From Mesostigma viride (lineage: Eukaryota; Streptophyta; Mesostigmatophyceae; Mesostigmatales; Mesostigmataceae), in contig RPFO01000079.1 of the NCBI GenBank assembly GCA_009746045.1, positions 6,736,953-6,800,952 of the forward strand: DNA of 64,000 bases, in the 5' to 3' direction. Made by a program: the position numbers and the translations under genes. Below are positions 45,101 through 55,125 of the stretch, in pieces. The notes below the pieces were generated by a model. That model ran no database searches, was not told where the DNA came from, and worked only from the letters and a program-made list of their open reading frames with translations. Numbering within the stretch: position 1 is the stretch's first letter; each line of letters opens with the position of its first letter.

Positions 45101-48100
45101 CGCAATGTATCTGGCTAGAGAGCAAGAGGCTGGCTGCTGTGACCCCCCACAATCGCTACCTAACATGACCCACCGTGACCAGCACGGCACCTAGTCCCAG
45201 TGCACATCTCCACTTGTTCCCCGCTACTGCTATCCAACGCCACCCACCGTGACCAGCACGGCATCGCACGCCAGCTCCTCGGCCGCCTGCGTGACGACCT
45301 TGATTGCTGGCCGCCCCTTTGCACGATCAGCAGTTGCGGGTGTCTGTGCATCGTCAGCAGCGGCAGAGGCACCCTCCTTGGCCATGCTGCTGCCGTCACC
45401 GTCGGCAGCTCCACGCACCACGCGGCTGACGGGGCAGTTTAGCTGCACGTTCAGACCCTGCGCCAGCGCCTGATGAAGCAGGAAAGGGTGATAGAGGCCA
45501 GGCATAAGAGACATGACAAAGGGGATGATGATCAGCCCTGCGCGGGGCCCGTGGGAGTGCCAAGCCTTGCTATACATGATACTGAAGTCATACATATTTC
45601 ATACCTAAGGCAAGGTTGAGCCCAAGATAAGCAGTGGCGTGTAAGGGGAAGGAGAGAGTAAGTCAAACGAAGGCATACGACCAGAATCTACAGGTACCAC
45701 ACACAATAGACACTCCACATCACAATAAGCAATAGACTGTAAACATAATATACTCGTCTGTACACAACAAGATTGCAACACACAGGGGAGGAAGAGGCAG
45801 CCGAGCGAAGCGGGAGCTGAATGAGATGAGAGAGTTTTGCGATGGGCGGGAATTTCAGCGTGCTGGGCTGAGGGCAGGGTAGTAAAGCGGGCTGAAGGCA
45901 AAGGGTCATAGGGTCGTAGCGGGCCCCTCACCTGGATCACGGTGCCATATCCCGCAGGGATGGTGCAGTGGTCACCTCCGAAGCCGCCGTAAATCTCATC
46001 CTGCACACATAACAATATAATGCAATAGTAATATTTATAATACATAATATTTATAATATACACAAGACGGGGTGGCAGAGGCAAGCACCAGAGGCGAGAA
46101 GACACCAGGCAAGGGTGAGGCAGATGTTCAGATGGAAGAAAAAAACTGTCGCGCTACATGTACGACACATTGCTCATGGCACGTCGCCCACACGATTCAC
46201 GTGGGAACAAAGCAAATCATGCGTCGTTACTACCCCCAAATAATCCCAGTGCATGTTGGCCGAAGTGCCCTTGAAGCGGCACCTCAGCAGTCCTAGCCTG
46301 AATGCAGGAATCATGGTCGGCGGTCATCACACTCACATGGTCCCCACATCCGCAGGACACGTGGCTTAATGAAAGACACTTCAACAAGCGGTCCTGGTGT
46401 TTATGAGAAGGAACGTGTCTGGTCGTCCCACTCACATGGTCCCAGTGCGTGTAGGACACCTCGCTCAGCCGCGACGCACACGCGTACTCGAGGTGCGCGC
46501 GGTGCCAGTGCAGAATCCGCGTCTCCTCCTCGTTGAACGGGCCACGCTCCGCGCCTGGAACCCAATGTAGGTGGAGGTACCAACGGGGGGGGTGGATGGG
46601 TGGCAAGGTGAGGGGCACCGTGCAGAAAAAGAACCAGGAGGAGAAGGAGATGAGCAAAGGACCGTGAGACGAGAGACAAGGACCGCGGTTAGCGAGAAAG
46701 AGCCCCTTGGAATTAAAAGAGCTGCGATATTTATCCAACCAGTTGGGTGACACAGATATCTTGAGTCTGCATGATTCCGTCCACGGTGGTGTGCCCAGTT
46801 GAGAGACCGAGCATGGGTGAGCAAGTACTGGACGCGCACTCCACGGAATTTCAGCATATTTCCGGCAAGCTACATGAGCCCCTGGCCGTACGGCGAATGC
46901 ATGAGGCCACGGGAGGGCCACCACAAGGGCTCAAGGATGACTGTGAACCACGCTCGACTATGAATCCAAAGGGTCTGGCGTGGTAGGTAAGCGAGCCACC
47001 CACATTTTGGAAGGAATACCAACTTGAGTGCCAAGCAACCCGCGTGTTCAGGGTGCCAAAGCCACCATAGGTGCCACCAAGCCACGCATACCCCAGAACG
47101 CCTGCGTTTGGGCACACCATGGGGTGTGTTTAGGCACGCTAACCCTAAGCCCTGAACCCTGAACCGTGACCAAACACCTGGCACACCTTTCTCCCCCAGG
47201 ACACCCTGCCAGCCGGCCTCCAGCAGGTCAGTGAACGCCTCCTCCAGGCTGCGGTGGGCGGTGGCCTCTGCGCCAACCGAAGCGATGCGCTCTTTCTGGC
47301 AGATGAAGCGGGAGGGTAGATGCCGACACATGCCACCGATGGCACGGGAATGCCACACCGATGTACTGCAGTATTATTAAGGAGCTTCAAAATGGGGACC
47401 TGTGCAACGGTCACGGGTGGGTGCTGTTAGACACTAGGGCGCACCGAGTCACGATCGGGGTTAGGTGCTGGCACAGGGGAACACACACACACACACACAC
47501 TCAAGGCCGTACCAATGACAGATGTGTCTTTGTGTGTGTTTGAGAAGCTTAGGATGTGAACCCTTATTAGAATCCTAATTGGGAAAAAAAAGCAAAGAAA
47601 AACATATAAAATATCATATTATATATAAAATGAGAAACTTTATCAGGGTCACAGCACCAATGGCCAGAAACCAAAAAAAGAATTCATGTTATTTGCGGCA
47701 CCTGCAGCTCGCCGACATAACAATTCGTGGTATTTGCGGCACCTGCAAAAATTACAATCTGTGTTGTTTCCCGCACATGTAGGCATAACCCGTTGAATTT
47801 CTGGCACCTGGGAAACCGGGAAGCCGGCTGGCCATCACGGAGATTCCATTGATTATCATTTCATGACCAATTGCAGACATAACAAAGCCTCCCAAAGGCG
47901 AAGTCAGGATACCTAGCTGCAGGCCACGACTGCATGCGATGCAAGGAGCAGCATGTTCTATTTCTTATTTGTCACCATCGACACTACGCAATCCACTGTA
48001 AACCCACCACATGATGAGGATGTAAGTACACCATGATGACTGCATGACAGGGTACCATCTAGAAGATATTAGTGACCCCAATTACACAACCAGGAAGGGC

Positions 48101-51100
48101 ACTGAATTATAAACAGTTTTAAGTACACCCGCTGCCGCCGCAAGCGCGGTAGCACCACGAATTGCATCAATCGGCTGTGTCTACACTTGGCCACAAAATG
48201 TTAACCACAAAATATTCACCACAAAAGCCGACCACCGACCGCTGCCACGAGCGCATGCTAGCCACCACGGACATTTGCAATCAACAGTGCCGACCCATAG
48301 CCAACAAGAAAAGCCGAACCACCCACCGCCGCTGCAAGCGCGTGATCCATTGCCATCGTTGCATCATCATCAAGTTGTGGGGCGATCTGGGAGCCGTCTT
48401 CCGCACTGTACAGAGGACAACTTTCCTTGCTGCACACCGCAGATATGTGTGTTCACACACATGCATACACATAAACAAATACACCCATAAACCGGCAACC
48501 GCGCGGGAGCAGGCAGTTGTCACACACCACAAGCTGCGAAGGTCGCTGTAAAACAATGGCACACAACAGGGCACTGTGATCGGACTGCCATGCTGACCAA
48601 GGATGAAAGCGAAAACCACTGAATCAAAACATGCTCAAACCGACTCAGCGACATGGACAAACATGAGTGCGGACACACCAAATTAAAGAAAGTGATGATG
48701 CACCAAATGGACAAACCGTGGGTACTTCCCAACGACTAAACAGCAAGCCCGGAAGGTTTATGCCGGCAACAAGCAGAAAGAACAGGGCACCCAGTCCTTA
48801 GCGAAACCAGGGTAGCCGCCGGGGCGTGTGCCCAAGATCGGAGCACATGCGTGGGCGCTTGCTAGGACTATATGGTATTCAAGACATGTGAGAACACATC
48901 GTTCCTGATTGTACTATATGGTATTCAAGACATGTGAGAACACATCGTTCCTGATTGTACTACATGGTAGTCAAGACATGTGAGAACACATCGTTCCTGA
49001 TTGGACTATATGGTATTCAAGACATGTGAGAACACATCGTTCCTGATTGTACTATATTGTATTCAAGACATGTGAGAACACATCGTTCTTGATTGGACTA
49101 TATGGTATTCAAGACATGTGAGAACACATCGTTCCTGATTGTACTAGTGTGTGGGCACCCACCGAAGCGTGTGCATCTCCAGCCCCAGCTGCTTGACAAG
49201 GAAGCTGGAGGGGTCCGGCATTCGGCCCTGATCGGCAGAGACTGCGGGAACAAGCCATGAACGCCACCCACAAGGCCCACCCACAAGGCCCACCCACAAG
49301 GCCCACCCACAAGGCCCACCCACAAAGACCACCCACAAAGACCACCCACAAAGACCACCCACAAAGACCACCCACAAAGACCACCCACAAAGACCACCCA
49401 CAAAGACCACCCACAAAGACCACCCACAAAGACCACCCACAAAGACCACCCACAAAGACCACACACAAATCGCAACCCACAAAGACCACCCGCAACGCCC
49501 ATCTACAAAGACCACCCGATGACCCGGCCAGGTGCCCGCCAGCCCGTGCCGCCCGCCATGGGGATGGCACCGCAAGGAAATCCACATGCAGGGGAGTGCA
49601 GCAACCATATCGGATCGCACTGGCCTTGGAAAAAAAAAAGAGAGAGAGAGAAAAACTAAGCCAGCCGCATGCGAAAATACCGACTCCTACATGGGATGGC
49701 CCACGTCACACCCACCGCTGGAATCGAGCATCAGAGAGCGCCACACCAGAATTTGACAGGATGATAACAAGCTGTTAATATGACAGGATGATAACAAGCT
49801 GCTTGCCAAGAAAGGATATCACACAGGCAATCTGACCAGCGATGGGGTGGAGAGTAACGGCTCTTCAAGTGGCATGTACAAAACTCGTTTTCACCCACAC
49901 ATTGCCGGGAGTCTCAATGCCACGCATCATGACAGATGCTCGACTACCTACGGTTGACGCTCGACTACCCACTGGGCGTGCACTTTGGCTAGTTCTGCGC
50001 AAACTTGCCGAAACGATCAGGCATCGCCGCGGCAAGGTCCTGGCAAGAAGACAGAACAACGCCCGTCATGGCTGGTGTACACGGTTACTATAACATTCAA
50101 CACGTACTGTACTATAAGCGCGGCCACGCACCCCCCATGATGAGCATCGCGCCCAGGTCGAGACCGAGGAGAACGTTGTAGTACTATCCATGGTTGTAAT
50201 GCTATACGTGGTCTCTATGACACTTGACATTGGATGCTATACTAGTAGCCACGCACTGCCCACGATGAGCATCGCGCCCAGGTCGACCGGCGCAGAGAAG
50301 GTGGCAACACTATAGTAGTAGTACATGGTCACAATGCTGCTTGGCATTGTAGGCTATAAGAGTAGCCACGCACCGCCCGTGATGAGCATCGCACCCAGGT
50401 CCACCGGTGCGGAGAAGGTGGACTTGTCCGTGTTCACGCGGCCACCCACGCGGTCCCTTGCTTCCAACACACGCACCGAGCACCCGCGCGCCTGCACGCG
50501 CGGGGTGGGCAGTCAATAGGGGGGAGGGTGGACAGCACATAGTGGGCAGTAAAATGGGGAACGGTGGGCAGCCAATAGGGGGGAGGGTGGGCAGTACATA
50601 GGGGGGAGGGTGGGCAGTACATAGGGGGGAGGGTGGGCAGCAAATGGGGGGGAGGGTGGGCAGCAAACAGAGGGGAGGGTGGGCAGCAAATAGGGGGGGG
50701 GGGGGGGGGGGGGCAGCAAATGGGGGGAAGGTGGGCAGCAAATAGGGGGGAGGGTGGGCAGCAAAGAGAGGCCAGAAAAAGAGGCCTAAAAGGGTTGGCC
50801 AAGTTGGCTTCCGATACTGTTGGCATGCGTTGCAAGAGAGACAGGGCGAGGTAGGGCAGGGAAGAGAGGGGGGTACGTGTGGTCATGCTTGTGGTGCAGT
50901 AAGCCGCACAAACGCTCATTCACAGAAAGCCAACCCAAGGCAACTGTGGCAACCTGTGACAGTGGCGGTACTTTGGAGATCTCTTAATATTAACTATCCA
51001 GCTCCTTAGCCAGGTACGTGCTCTCAAAGGGCAGATGATGACCTGTATCCATAATTCTGTATCAAGCGACCGTGGGTGGATGCAAAACTGGGTAAAGTTT

Positions 51101-53524
51101 CCAAGGCAAGAAGTTCCCACTTGGGTACTTACTGGTCTCACCCAAGGTAAGACCAATCGGCTTCCTTAACGAAAAACGTCAATTAAGCTCCAAAACCACA
51201 AACTTACCAACCATCTTGCTGGTCAGCTCTATGGCGATGGCTTAGGCAGAATGACAACCGCGCCTGGCTGCACAGGCTGTTGCAGTATACAACCCCAGCT
51301 ATCTTAACCGACCATGTGCATTCACGAACTGCACACTCAGGGAAGCCAACCTTCTCCAAAAACGACAAATGGACCCTCAGAAAGGCTAGATCATTGCCAA
51401 CATCGACAAACAGCGCACCAGGTCAGCGCACCAGGTAAGGAACCATCGTGTAGGCCGCACCCATCCTATTGGCCCGCAACAGCAAAACCAGGCATGCAAC
51501 ACTCTCTCACCTGCAACAGGCGTGCCGCCGCCAGGCCCGACGCACCCGCTCCGATAACCACCACGCGCCGTCCCGCGACACTGCCACCCACCACGTCTTT
51601 CCCATCAGCGCCGTTGCCATCCACACCTGTTTCCATCGCGGTCGCAGAAGCAGCCGTCGCCTCGGTGCCATCTGGCACCGCTGGCGCCGGCTCCCCCGAG
51701 GCTTCCTGCGTGCTGTCCTTGCCAAGAGGGAGGCCGCCCTCCAGCATGCCTACTCCGAAATTGACGTATCCTTGAGTGTCCAGGAACTCAAACGCGGCAG
51801 TGACCATGTCGGGGTCAACAGGCGGTGAGGAAACACCACCGTCCCCACCACCCTTGCTGTTGCCGGCCGAAGCAGTGGCGTCCTGGTCCGCGTGGGTCAG
51901 GCAGTCGTCCAGGGTGATGCGGCGGCAGCCCCCCTCAAACCAGCGGGCGAGGACACCGTTCCTGAGGGGCAGCCCGGAGGATGGATGTGGCCCGTGTGCG
52001 GGCATGAGAGTGAGCGATGGGAACGGGGTCTATATAACGAATGGGACAGAACAGGCTCCATGTGAAGTTGCAAATTATTGTATCAATTATAAAAACATGG
52101 ACACACAGCACGAGTGACAGGAGGGTGTATGGCCAGAAGAGGTGCAGTTAGTGGCAGATATACTTGGGGAAAGTAGCGAGAAATATGAACCCCCACACAC
52201 AACCCCCCAACCCCCCCCCCCCCCCCCCCCATTTTTCCTTTCCCCCGCACCCTGAGGCATATGATGTGCTGATTGTATGCCTGAGGTGGCAGGACACCCT
52301 CTGTTTCAGCCACAACGGCAAAGGGCAGCTGGCGGAGACCATTCCAAGAACCAGCCCACCCGATCCACCCATATTTCGAGATCTTGGCTGAAGGCCCGCG
52401 CACTGCACCGAATTGCCCGTTCATGCGACTTGTAAAACCCCTCATGAATGGGCATTAATTTTTTTTTTGTTCCCAAGGGGGGGCAGGGGATAGCACGCAT
52501 ACTTCCATCATCCCATCTTCCTAACTTGAGAGCTCCGGCTGTAGAGCAGGGATACACACGCACCTGGCATGGAGGTACTGTGATTCCCTGGTCCGGCTCT
52601 CGCCCTTGCCCTCCTCGCCTGGGCTCACTTGGCGGCGGCAATTGAGAGCGTCCAAGTGCTGCACTTCGGCCTCCGTGATGCGCCAGGGTGGAAGCCCTGC
52701 CTGGACGCCAGCCCGATGCTTGACCTGCAAAACCAAAATAAAAGATACAAGCATAATAGTGAAGGGTCCAACTGGCCACCCCGGCATCCTACATAGACTT
52801 GCCATACTGCATTTGCATGCAACATTTCATGCATGTGCATTATTTTGTGCACGCCAAGAAAGTAAGGCGTCCAAAACTTTTCTGGGTTTTTTTGTCGCCA
52901 ACGGCCGTTGACTCCAAAACCCCCTTTATTCGTAGAAAAATATATAGAAATTTTTTGAAGTCAACGGCCGTTGACACAAAAAAAACCTCGATTCCTATAG
53001 TTGAATATGGCATTTTTCTAGAGTCAACGGCCGTTGACTCCAAGAAACCCTTGATTCCTAGATTTGAATGTAGGGGTCAGCTGATTCCTAGATTTGTGGA
53101 GGAGGGAGTTTTGCGTGAGAACTCCGTGCGTGTAGCGCATCGCGCACAATATGAGTTAGGGACGGTGAGAAGGCATAGAGAGCAGTTCTTGCCGTATTTT
53201 TTTCTGAAAACGCTAAATGACAATGGATGTCATTTAATAGTGGACGAACGATGTCATGAACATCTCAAACATGTCACTTGTGGCAGCCAGAGTCGTTTTC
53301 ACACAGACCATGCCCCGCACCTGCTCTGCCTCCGAAACGGTGGCAACCATGCTCTCAGCTTCTGAATGTTCTTCGTCTTCGTCACTGTCGTCCAACGTGT
53401 ACTTCTTCCTGGAAATTCTCTTACGCAGCTGCATACCCTCCCCATCTGGGGTTGGGGTGCCCACGTCCATGTCCGAATGGACCGACTCGTCCGGATCCTC
53501 GCTACTGCTGCTGGTTCGTGCCAT
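32022..53524 (-). CDS. KDM1/LSD1-like histone demethylase with SRI-like tail (whole gene, 22 exons)
   Basis: The gene runs from MARTSSSSEDPDES (53524) to the stop at 32022. The 22 exons sum to 4,551 nt, 1,516 aa, with every phase consistent; coordinates are in the three block entries. Order: acidic N terminus (1-70), SWIRM (about 75-195), flavin amine oxidase (about 250-733), long charged linker, helical region (about 895-1038), His/Lys/Ala-rich region (1039-1440), SRI-like domain (about 1437-1516). KDM1 enzymes oxidatively demethylate H3K4me1/2 using FAD in the nucleus. There is no LSD1-type tower insertion, so a CoREST-like partner is not implied. SRI domains (known from Set2) bind the phosphorylated C-terminal repeats of RNA polymerase II, so action during transcription elongation is inferred, as proposed for Arabidopsis LDL3. 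The gene spans 21.5 kb mostly because its introns are full of repeats. Confidence 0.88.
32165..32340 (+). mobile_element. Dispersed repeat (SINE/MITE-like) in KDM1 intron 21, copy 1
   Basis: Contains CAGCGCAGGCCAAAAATCTG, GAGAATCCAGAC, GGTAGCTTGAGCCTGC, GGTGGAAATGTGTA and ATCATGGCTGG in the same order and spacing as 61812-61996 (about 70-75% identical by eye). It is non-coding. Confidence 0.7.
33183..33339. repeat. Two copies of an approximately 78-bp unit in KDM1 intron 20
   Basis: Both copies contain a variant of CTCCCTGCCCTACTACAGTG, GGGC(C/A)GCATTA, AAAACCTATGTCC or AAAGGCTATGTCC, and GCAGTAGCTC or TGTAGTAGCTC. The array lies just beyond the exon 20 donor. Confidence 0.65.
37717..37895 (-). 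repeat. Two copies of the exon 15 acceptor and exon start in KDM1 intron 14
   Basis: On the plus strand the exon start reads GGAACAGCCGCTGCTCCTCC then CTGTGGCAG (37631-37660). Copies are at 37717-37745 (GGAACAGCCGCTGCTCCTAC) and 37865-37895 (GGGACAGCCGCTGCTGCTCC then CTGCG). Each keeps the exon's first 15-20 bases; the second keeps the AG of the acceptor. Confidence 0.75.
39935..40262. repeat. 14-bp minisatellite in KDM1 intron 13
   Basis: Units of AGCCCACACGCACT and AGCCCACATGCACT, about 22 copies. The array ends about ten bases from the exon 13 donor. Confidence 0.9.
40273..47365 (-). CDS. KDM1-like gene, exons 6-13: catalytic amine oxidase core
   Basis: Exons: 47187-47365, 46436-46554, 45932-46000, 45248-45469, 44094-44198, 42871-42987, 40882-41025, 40273-40425. 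Family landmarks in order: LEEAFTDLLE (ex 6), FNEEETRILHWHRAHLEYA and VSYTHWDH (7), GGDHCTIPAGYGTVIQ (8), ALAQGLNVQLNCPVSRVV and DAVLVT (9), LGCLKSGDIVFDPPLPEWK and RLGFGALNK (10), VIMEFPDAFW and FMFWNIM (11), PILMALAVGASA and LRVIFGADVVPE (12), DPYARGAYSFVAVG and VFFAGEAT (13). Lys569 in FGALNK is the equivalent of the catalytic lysine of LSD1 (Lys661). LSD1's tower would sit between exons 6 and 7 and is absent. Exon 9 carries an extra Ala/Asp/Ser-rich loop of about 35 residues. Exon 6's first 20 residues fit the family poorly. Confidence 0.87.
41086..41470. repeat. 12-bp minisatellite in KDM1 intron 11
   Basis: About 30 copies of AGAGCACATAAG, nearly perfect in the middle and degenerate at both edges. 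Because 12 is divisible by three, it gives long artificial frames (CALMCSYVLL). It lies about 60 bp from the exon 12 acceptor. Confidence 0.95.
41701..42888 (-). repeat. 66-bp array: 18 tandem copies of the exon 11 end plus its 5' splice site
   Basis: Read on the plus strand, GAAGCATCG starts at 41701, 41767, 41833 and so on every 66 bases up to 42889, where it is part of the true exon 11. In minus sense each copy repeats CGATGCTTCATG, a near copy of the exon end (TGGAACATCATG, mutated to TGGAACGTTATG), and the donor GTGAGCT, then about 30 bases of intron start. Copies differ at a handful of positions. 66 is divisible by three and there is no stop in either strand's main frame, so the exon 11 frame stays open through the whole array, down to 41692. 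Confidence 0.92.
43480..43565 (-). repeat. Degenerate tRNA-like sequence, possible SINE head
   Basis: On the minus strand CCTATAGTCAGCGAAAGTTG resembles an A box (tRNA-Asp/Glu style). About 20 bases later GTCCCCAGTTCGATTACGG resembles a B box/T-arm. The anticodon arm is missing or collapsed, so it is not a functional tRNA. It lies in KDM1 intron 10. Confidence 0.4.
43775..43860 (-). mobile_element. Dispersed repeat (SINE/MITE-like) in KDM1 intron 10, copy 2
   Basis: The reverse complement contains CAACCAGCGCAGGCCAGAAT, CGGGAGAATCCGGACC and ATGGTAGCTCGAGCCTGCCG, matching 61812-61880 almost base for base, then diverges. It is a truncated copy close to the tRNA-like sequence. Confidence 0.75.
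45058..45190 (-). repeat. Two degraded copies of the exon 9 end plus donor, KDM1 intron 9
   Basis: The exon 9 boundary on the plus strand is GCCACCCACCGTGACCAGCA (45239-45258). Copies: GACCCACCGTGACCAGCACG near 45167-45186 and GCCACCCACCGTCCCCAGCA near 45064-45083. Confidence 0.7.
46330..46362 (-). repeat. Degraded copy of the exon 7 end plus donor, KDM1 intron 7
   Basis: CACTCACATGGTCCCCACAT then CCGCAGGACACGTGG parallels the true boundary CACTCACATGGTCCCAGTGC then GTGTAGGACACC at 46430-46462. The donor GTGAGT is intact in the copy. Confidence 0.65.
48865..49147. repeat. 46-bp minisatellite, about six copies, KDM1 intron 5
   Basis: The unit contains CTATATGGTATTCAAGACAT and GTGAGAACACATCGTTC. 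It starts close behind the exon 5 donor. Copies abut with no variable spacers. Confidence 0.95.
49163..53524 (-). CDS. KDM1-like gene, exons 1-5: acidic N terminus, SWIRM, start of FAD domain
   Basis: Exons (minus strand): 53321-53524, 52564-52724, 51511-51961, 50374-50491, 49163-49241. Exon 1 is acidic and Ser-rich (YTLDDSDEDEEHSEAESM). Exons 2-3 encode SWIRM: AGVQAGLPPWRITEAEVQHL, YLHAR-NGVLARWFEGG, and AAFEFLDTQGYVNFGV, with a Gly/Ser insertion of about 20 residues before the last helices. After it comes an Ala/Thr/Asp-rich linker of about 55 residues, then the Rossmann motif VVVIGAGASGLAAARLLQ (256-272). Exon 4 continues CSVRVLEARDRVGGRV (FAD adenosine binding) and DLGAMLITG. Exon 5 is short (PSSFLVKQLGLEMHTLR). 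I chose the acceptor CCCGCAG at 49242 for exon 5 because it is the only nearby site restoring the frame. Confidence 0.85.
49257..49490. repeat. 13-bp minisatellite, KDM1 intron 4
   Basis: AAGGCCCACCCAC units followed by AAAGACCACCCAC units, about 17 copies in total, beginning 16 bases from the exon 5 acceptor. Confidence 0.95.
50127..50305 (-). repeat. Two partial copies of exon 4 with its donor, KDM1 intron 4
   Basis: The exon 4 boundary on the plus strand is CACGCACCGCCCGTGATGAG then CATCGCACCCAGGTCCACCG (50369-50408). Copies begin near 50126 (CACGCACCCCCCATGATGAG) and 50249 (CACGCACTGCCCACGATGAG), about 122 bp apart. The second copy extends into exon sequence as far as GCGCAGAGAAGGTGG. 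Their interspaces also match, so the whole unit was duplicated. Confidence 0.85.
50519..50765. repeat. 23-bp G-rich minisatellite, KDM1 intron 3
   Basis: Units of GGGGGGAGGGTGGGCAG(C/T)A followed by AATA, CATA or similar, about ten copies, broken by a poly(G) run at 50692-50713. The array is about 25 bp from the exon 4 acceptor. Runs of G suggest G-quadruplex potential. Confidence 0.9.
52897..53038. repeat. Three 16-bp palindromes at exact 63-bp spacing, KDM1 intron 1
   Basis: GTCAACGGCCGTTGAC, a perfect palindrome, at 52960-52975 and 53023-53038, and as GCCAACGGCCGTTGAC at 52897-52912. The intervening sequence is diverged (AT-rich, with ATTC and TAGA in common), while the palindromes are kept. 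Confidence 0.85.
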
Positions 53525-54322
53525 TTTCCCTCGAATAATACACAATCTCTAGACAGCCATGCTGAGATATAGCTTGCGAACTTGGCGGGTCACCCCCCAG
53601 TACCCGAAAATCGGGTACGTTAGTCACATGTCGGTGTCGTCACGCGACGTGTAAAAATGGGGGTGCTTGCGTTTGTATATGTATTTTGACGCATGTGCGA
53701 TCTTTTGCTGCTGGGAGAACGCCAAAGCGCCCAAGTCATCAGCAGCAGCAAATAAAATCGGGTCGACAGGGATGCCGGAATTAATTGATTTTTCTCGTGG
53801 AGGCCTTCCTATCATGGCCGGTTAGAGGCCAAACGGTTGGTAACGGTTAGTGCCAAAGACCACATATTTAACCAGGATTTAAAACAGTAAAAATGGGCTC
53901 CGCCAGGCGCCAGCTCGCCAGCTCCGCCTGATTATGTCTGTACATGTACTATGTACCTAGATAGGAGCTGCAACCTGCTGCAATAGGCTCCCATTCTATT
54001 CGACTCCGCACGCGAGTGCCGCGGGCCCGCGGCCCGCGACGTCAGTCGTCAGGTATAGGAATGCTTACCTAATAAATTTGACATTATCTACCTACATTAA
54101 AATACATAGCTCCGGGCACGGCCTCTGGGAGCAACAGGCGCCAAGTTTGATAATTCCAAGCTTGCACCCTGCGCAGCACTGACACTCCGTCTGTCCCCCC
54201 TTGTCATTTATATACATGGCTGAAACCATCATGTTGATTTGTCAATCAAATACGTGGACACATTCCATTTAACCAACTATCAAGTAACGTGCGTGTTTGC
54301 AACTTGCCCGTTGAAACTCTAC
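53525..54322. other. Spacer upstream of the KDM1-like gene
   Basis: It should contain the KDM1 promoter and 5' UTR. A GC-rich palindromic stretch GCGGGCCCGCGGCCCGCG lies near 54018-54035. I see no TATA box I trust. Confidence 0.4.
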
Positions 54323-54766
54323 GGCGGAGCCAATTTTCGGAAGAACCTCACCCTTATGCTTGCAAATTCGGGACAAATTCGGTGGATGTATGGATGGATG
54401 TATGTATGGATGGATTGACGGATTTTCATCCCCTATTCCTATGTTTTCTCACGTGTACGGCCTTATAAGCTTCGCCAATTCTGGCGAACCTGACGGTTCT
54501 TCCGAAAATTGGCTCCGCCTGATCAAGTAACGTGCGTGTTTGCAACTTGCCCGTTGAAACTCTACGGCGGAGCCAATTTTCGGAAGAACCTCACCCTTAT
54601 GCTTGCAAATTCGGGACAAATTCGGTGGATGTATGTATGGATGTATGTATGTATGGATGGATTGACGGATTTTCATCCCCTATTCCTATGTTTTCTCACG
54701 TGTACGGCCTTATAAGCTCCGCCAATTCTGGCGAACCTGACGGTTCTTCCGAAAATTGGCTCCGCC
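54323..54766. mobile_element. Two tandem MITE-like elements with perfect 25-bp terminal inverted repeats
   Basis: Element 1: 54323-54519; element 2: 54566-54766. Each begins GGCGGAGCCAATTTTCGGAA (then GAACC) and ends with the exact reverse complement. The internal region of about 150 bp has a TGTATGGATGGA microsatellite and no coding capacity. The 46-bp linker is also duplicated (it precedes element 1), so the two arose by a 243-bp tandem duplication rather than two insertions. Confidence 0.85.
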
Positions 54767-55125
54767 TGATTAACAATTCCTCATGAGATGGTCGAGTCTA
54801 ATTCGAAGCTCGAGGACGAAAGCACAAAAGCTCGAAGCAACCAGGGGCGTTTACGACCAAAGGCTACCCAAGTACCCATTCAGGCCATATATCCAAACGC
54901 CAGAATCCAGACAAGTTCCAGCGTTTACCGCTCATGGTAGTGAGCATGACTGTGGCAGCGGAAAGCTGGTGAAGGTCACATCATGTACGTATTAATTTAC
55001 CCTAGTGGTGCACCTGATGCCAATATGGGTCACCAGTTGACATTCTAGGCTACCTGCACATGCTGCTCCTACGGTTTGCCAAGCGAAACGCTTAATCGAG
55101 CTAAGCTAGTGCCAAGGACTTAGAC

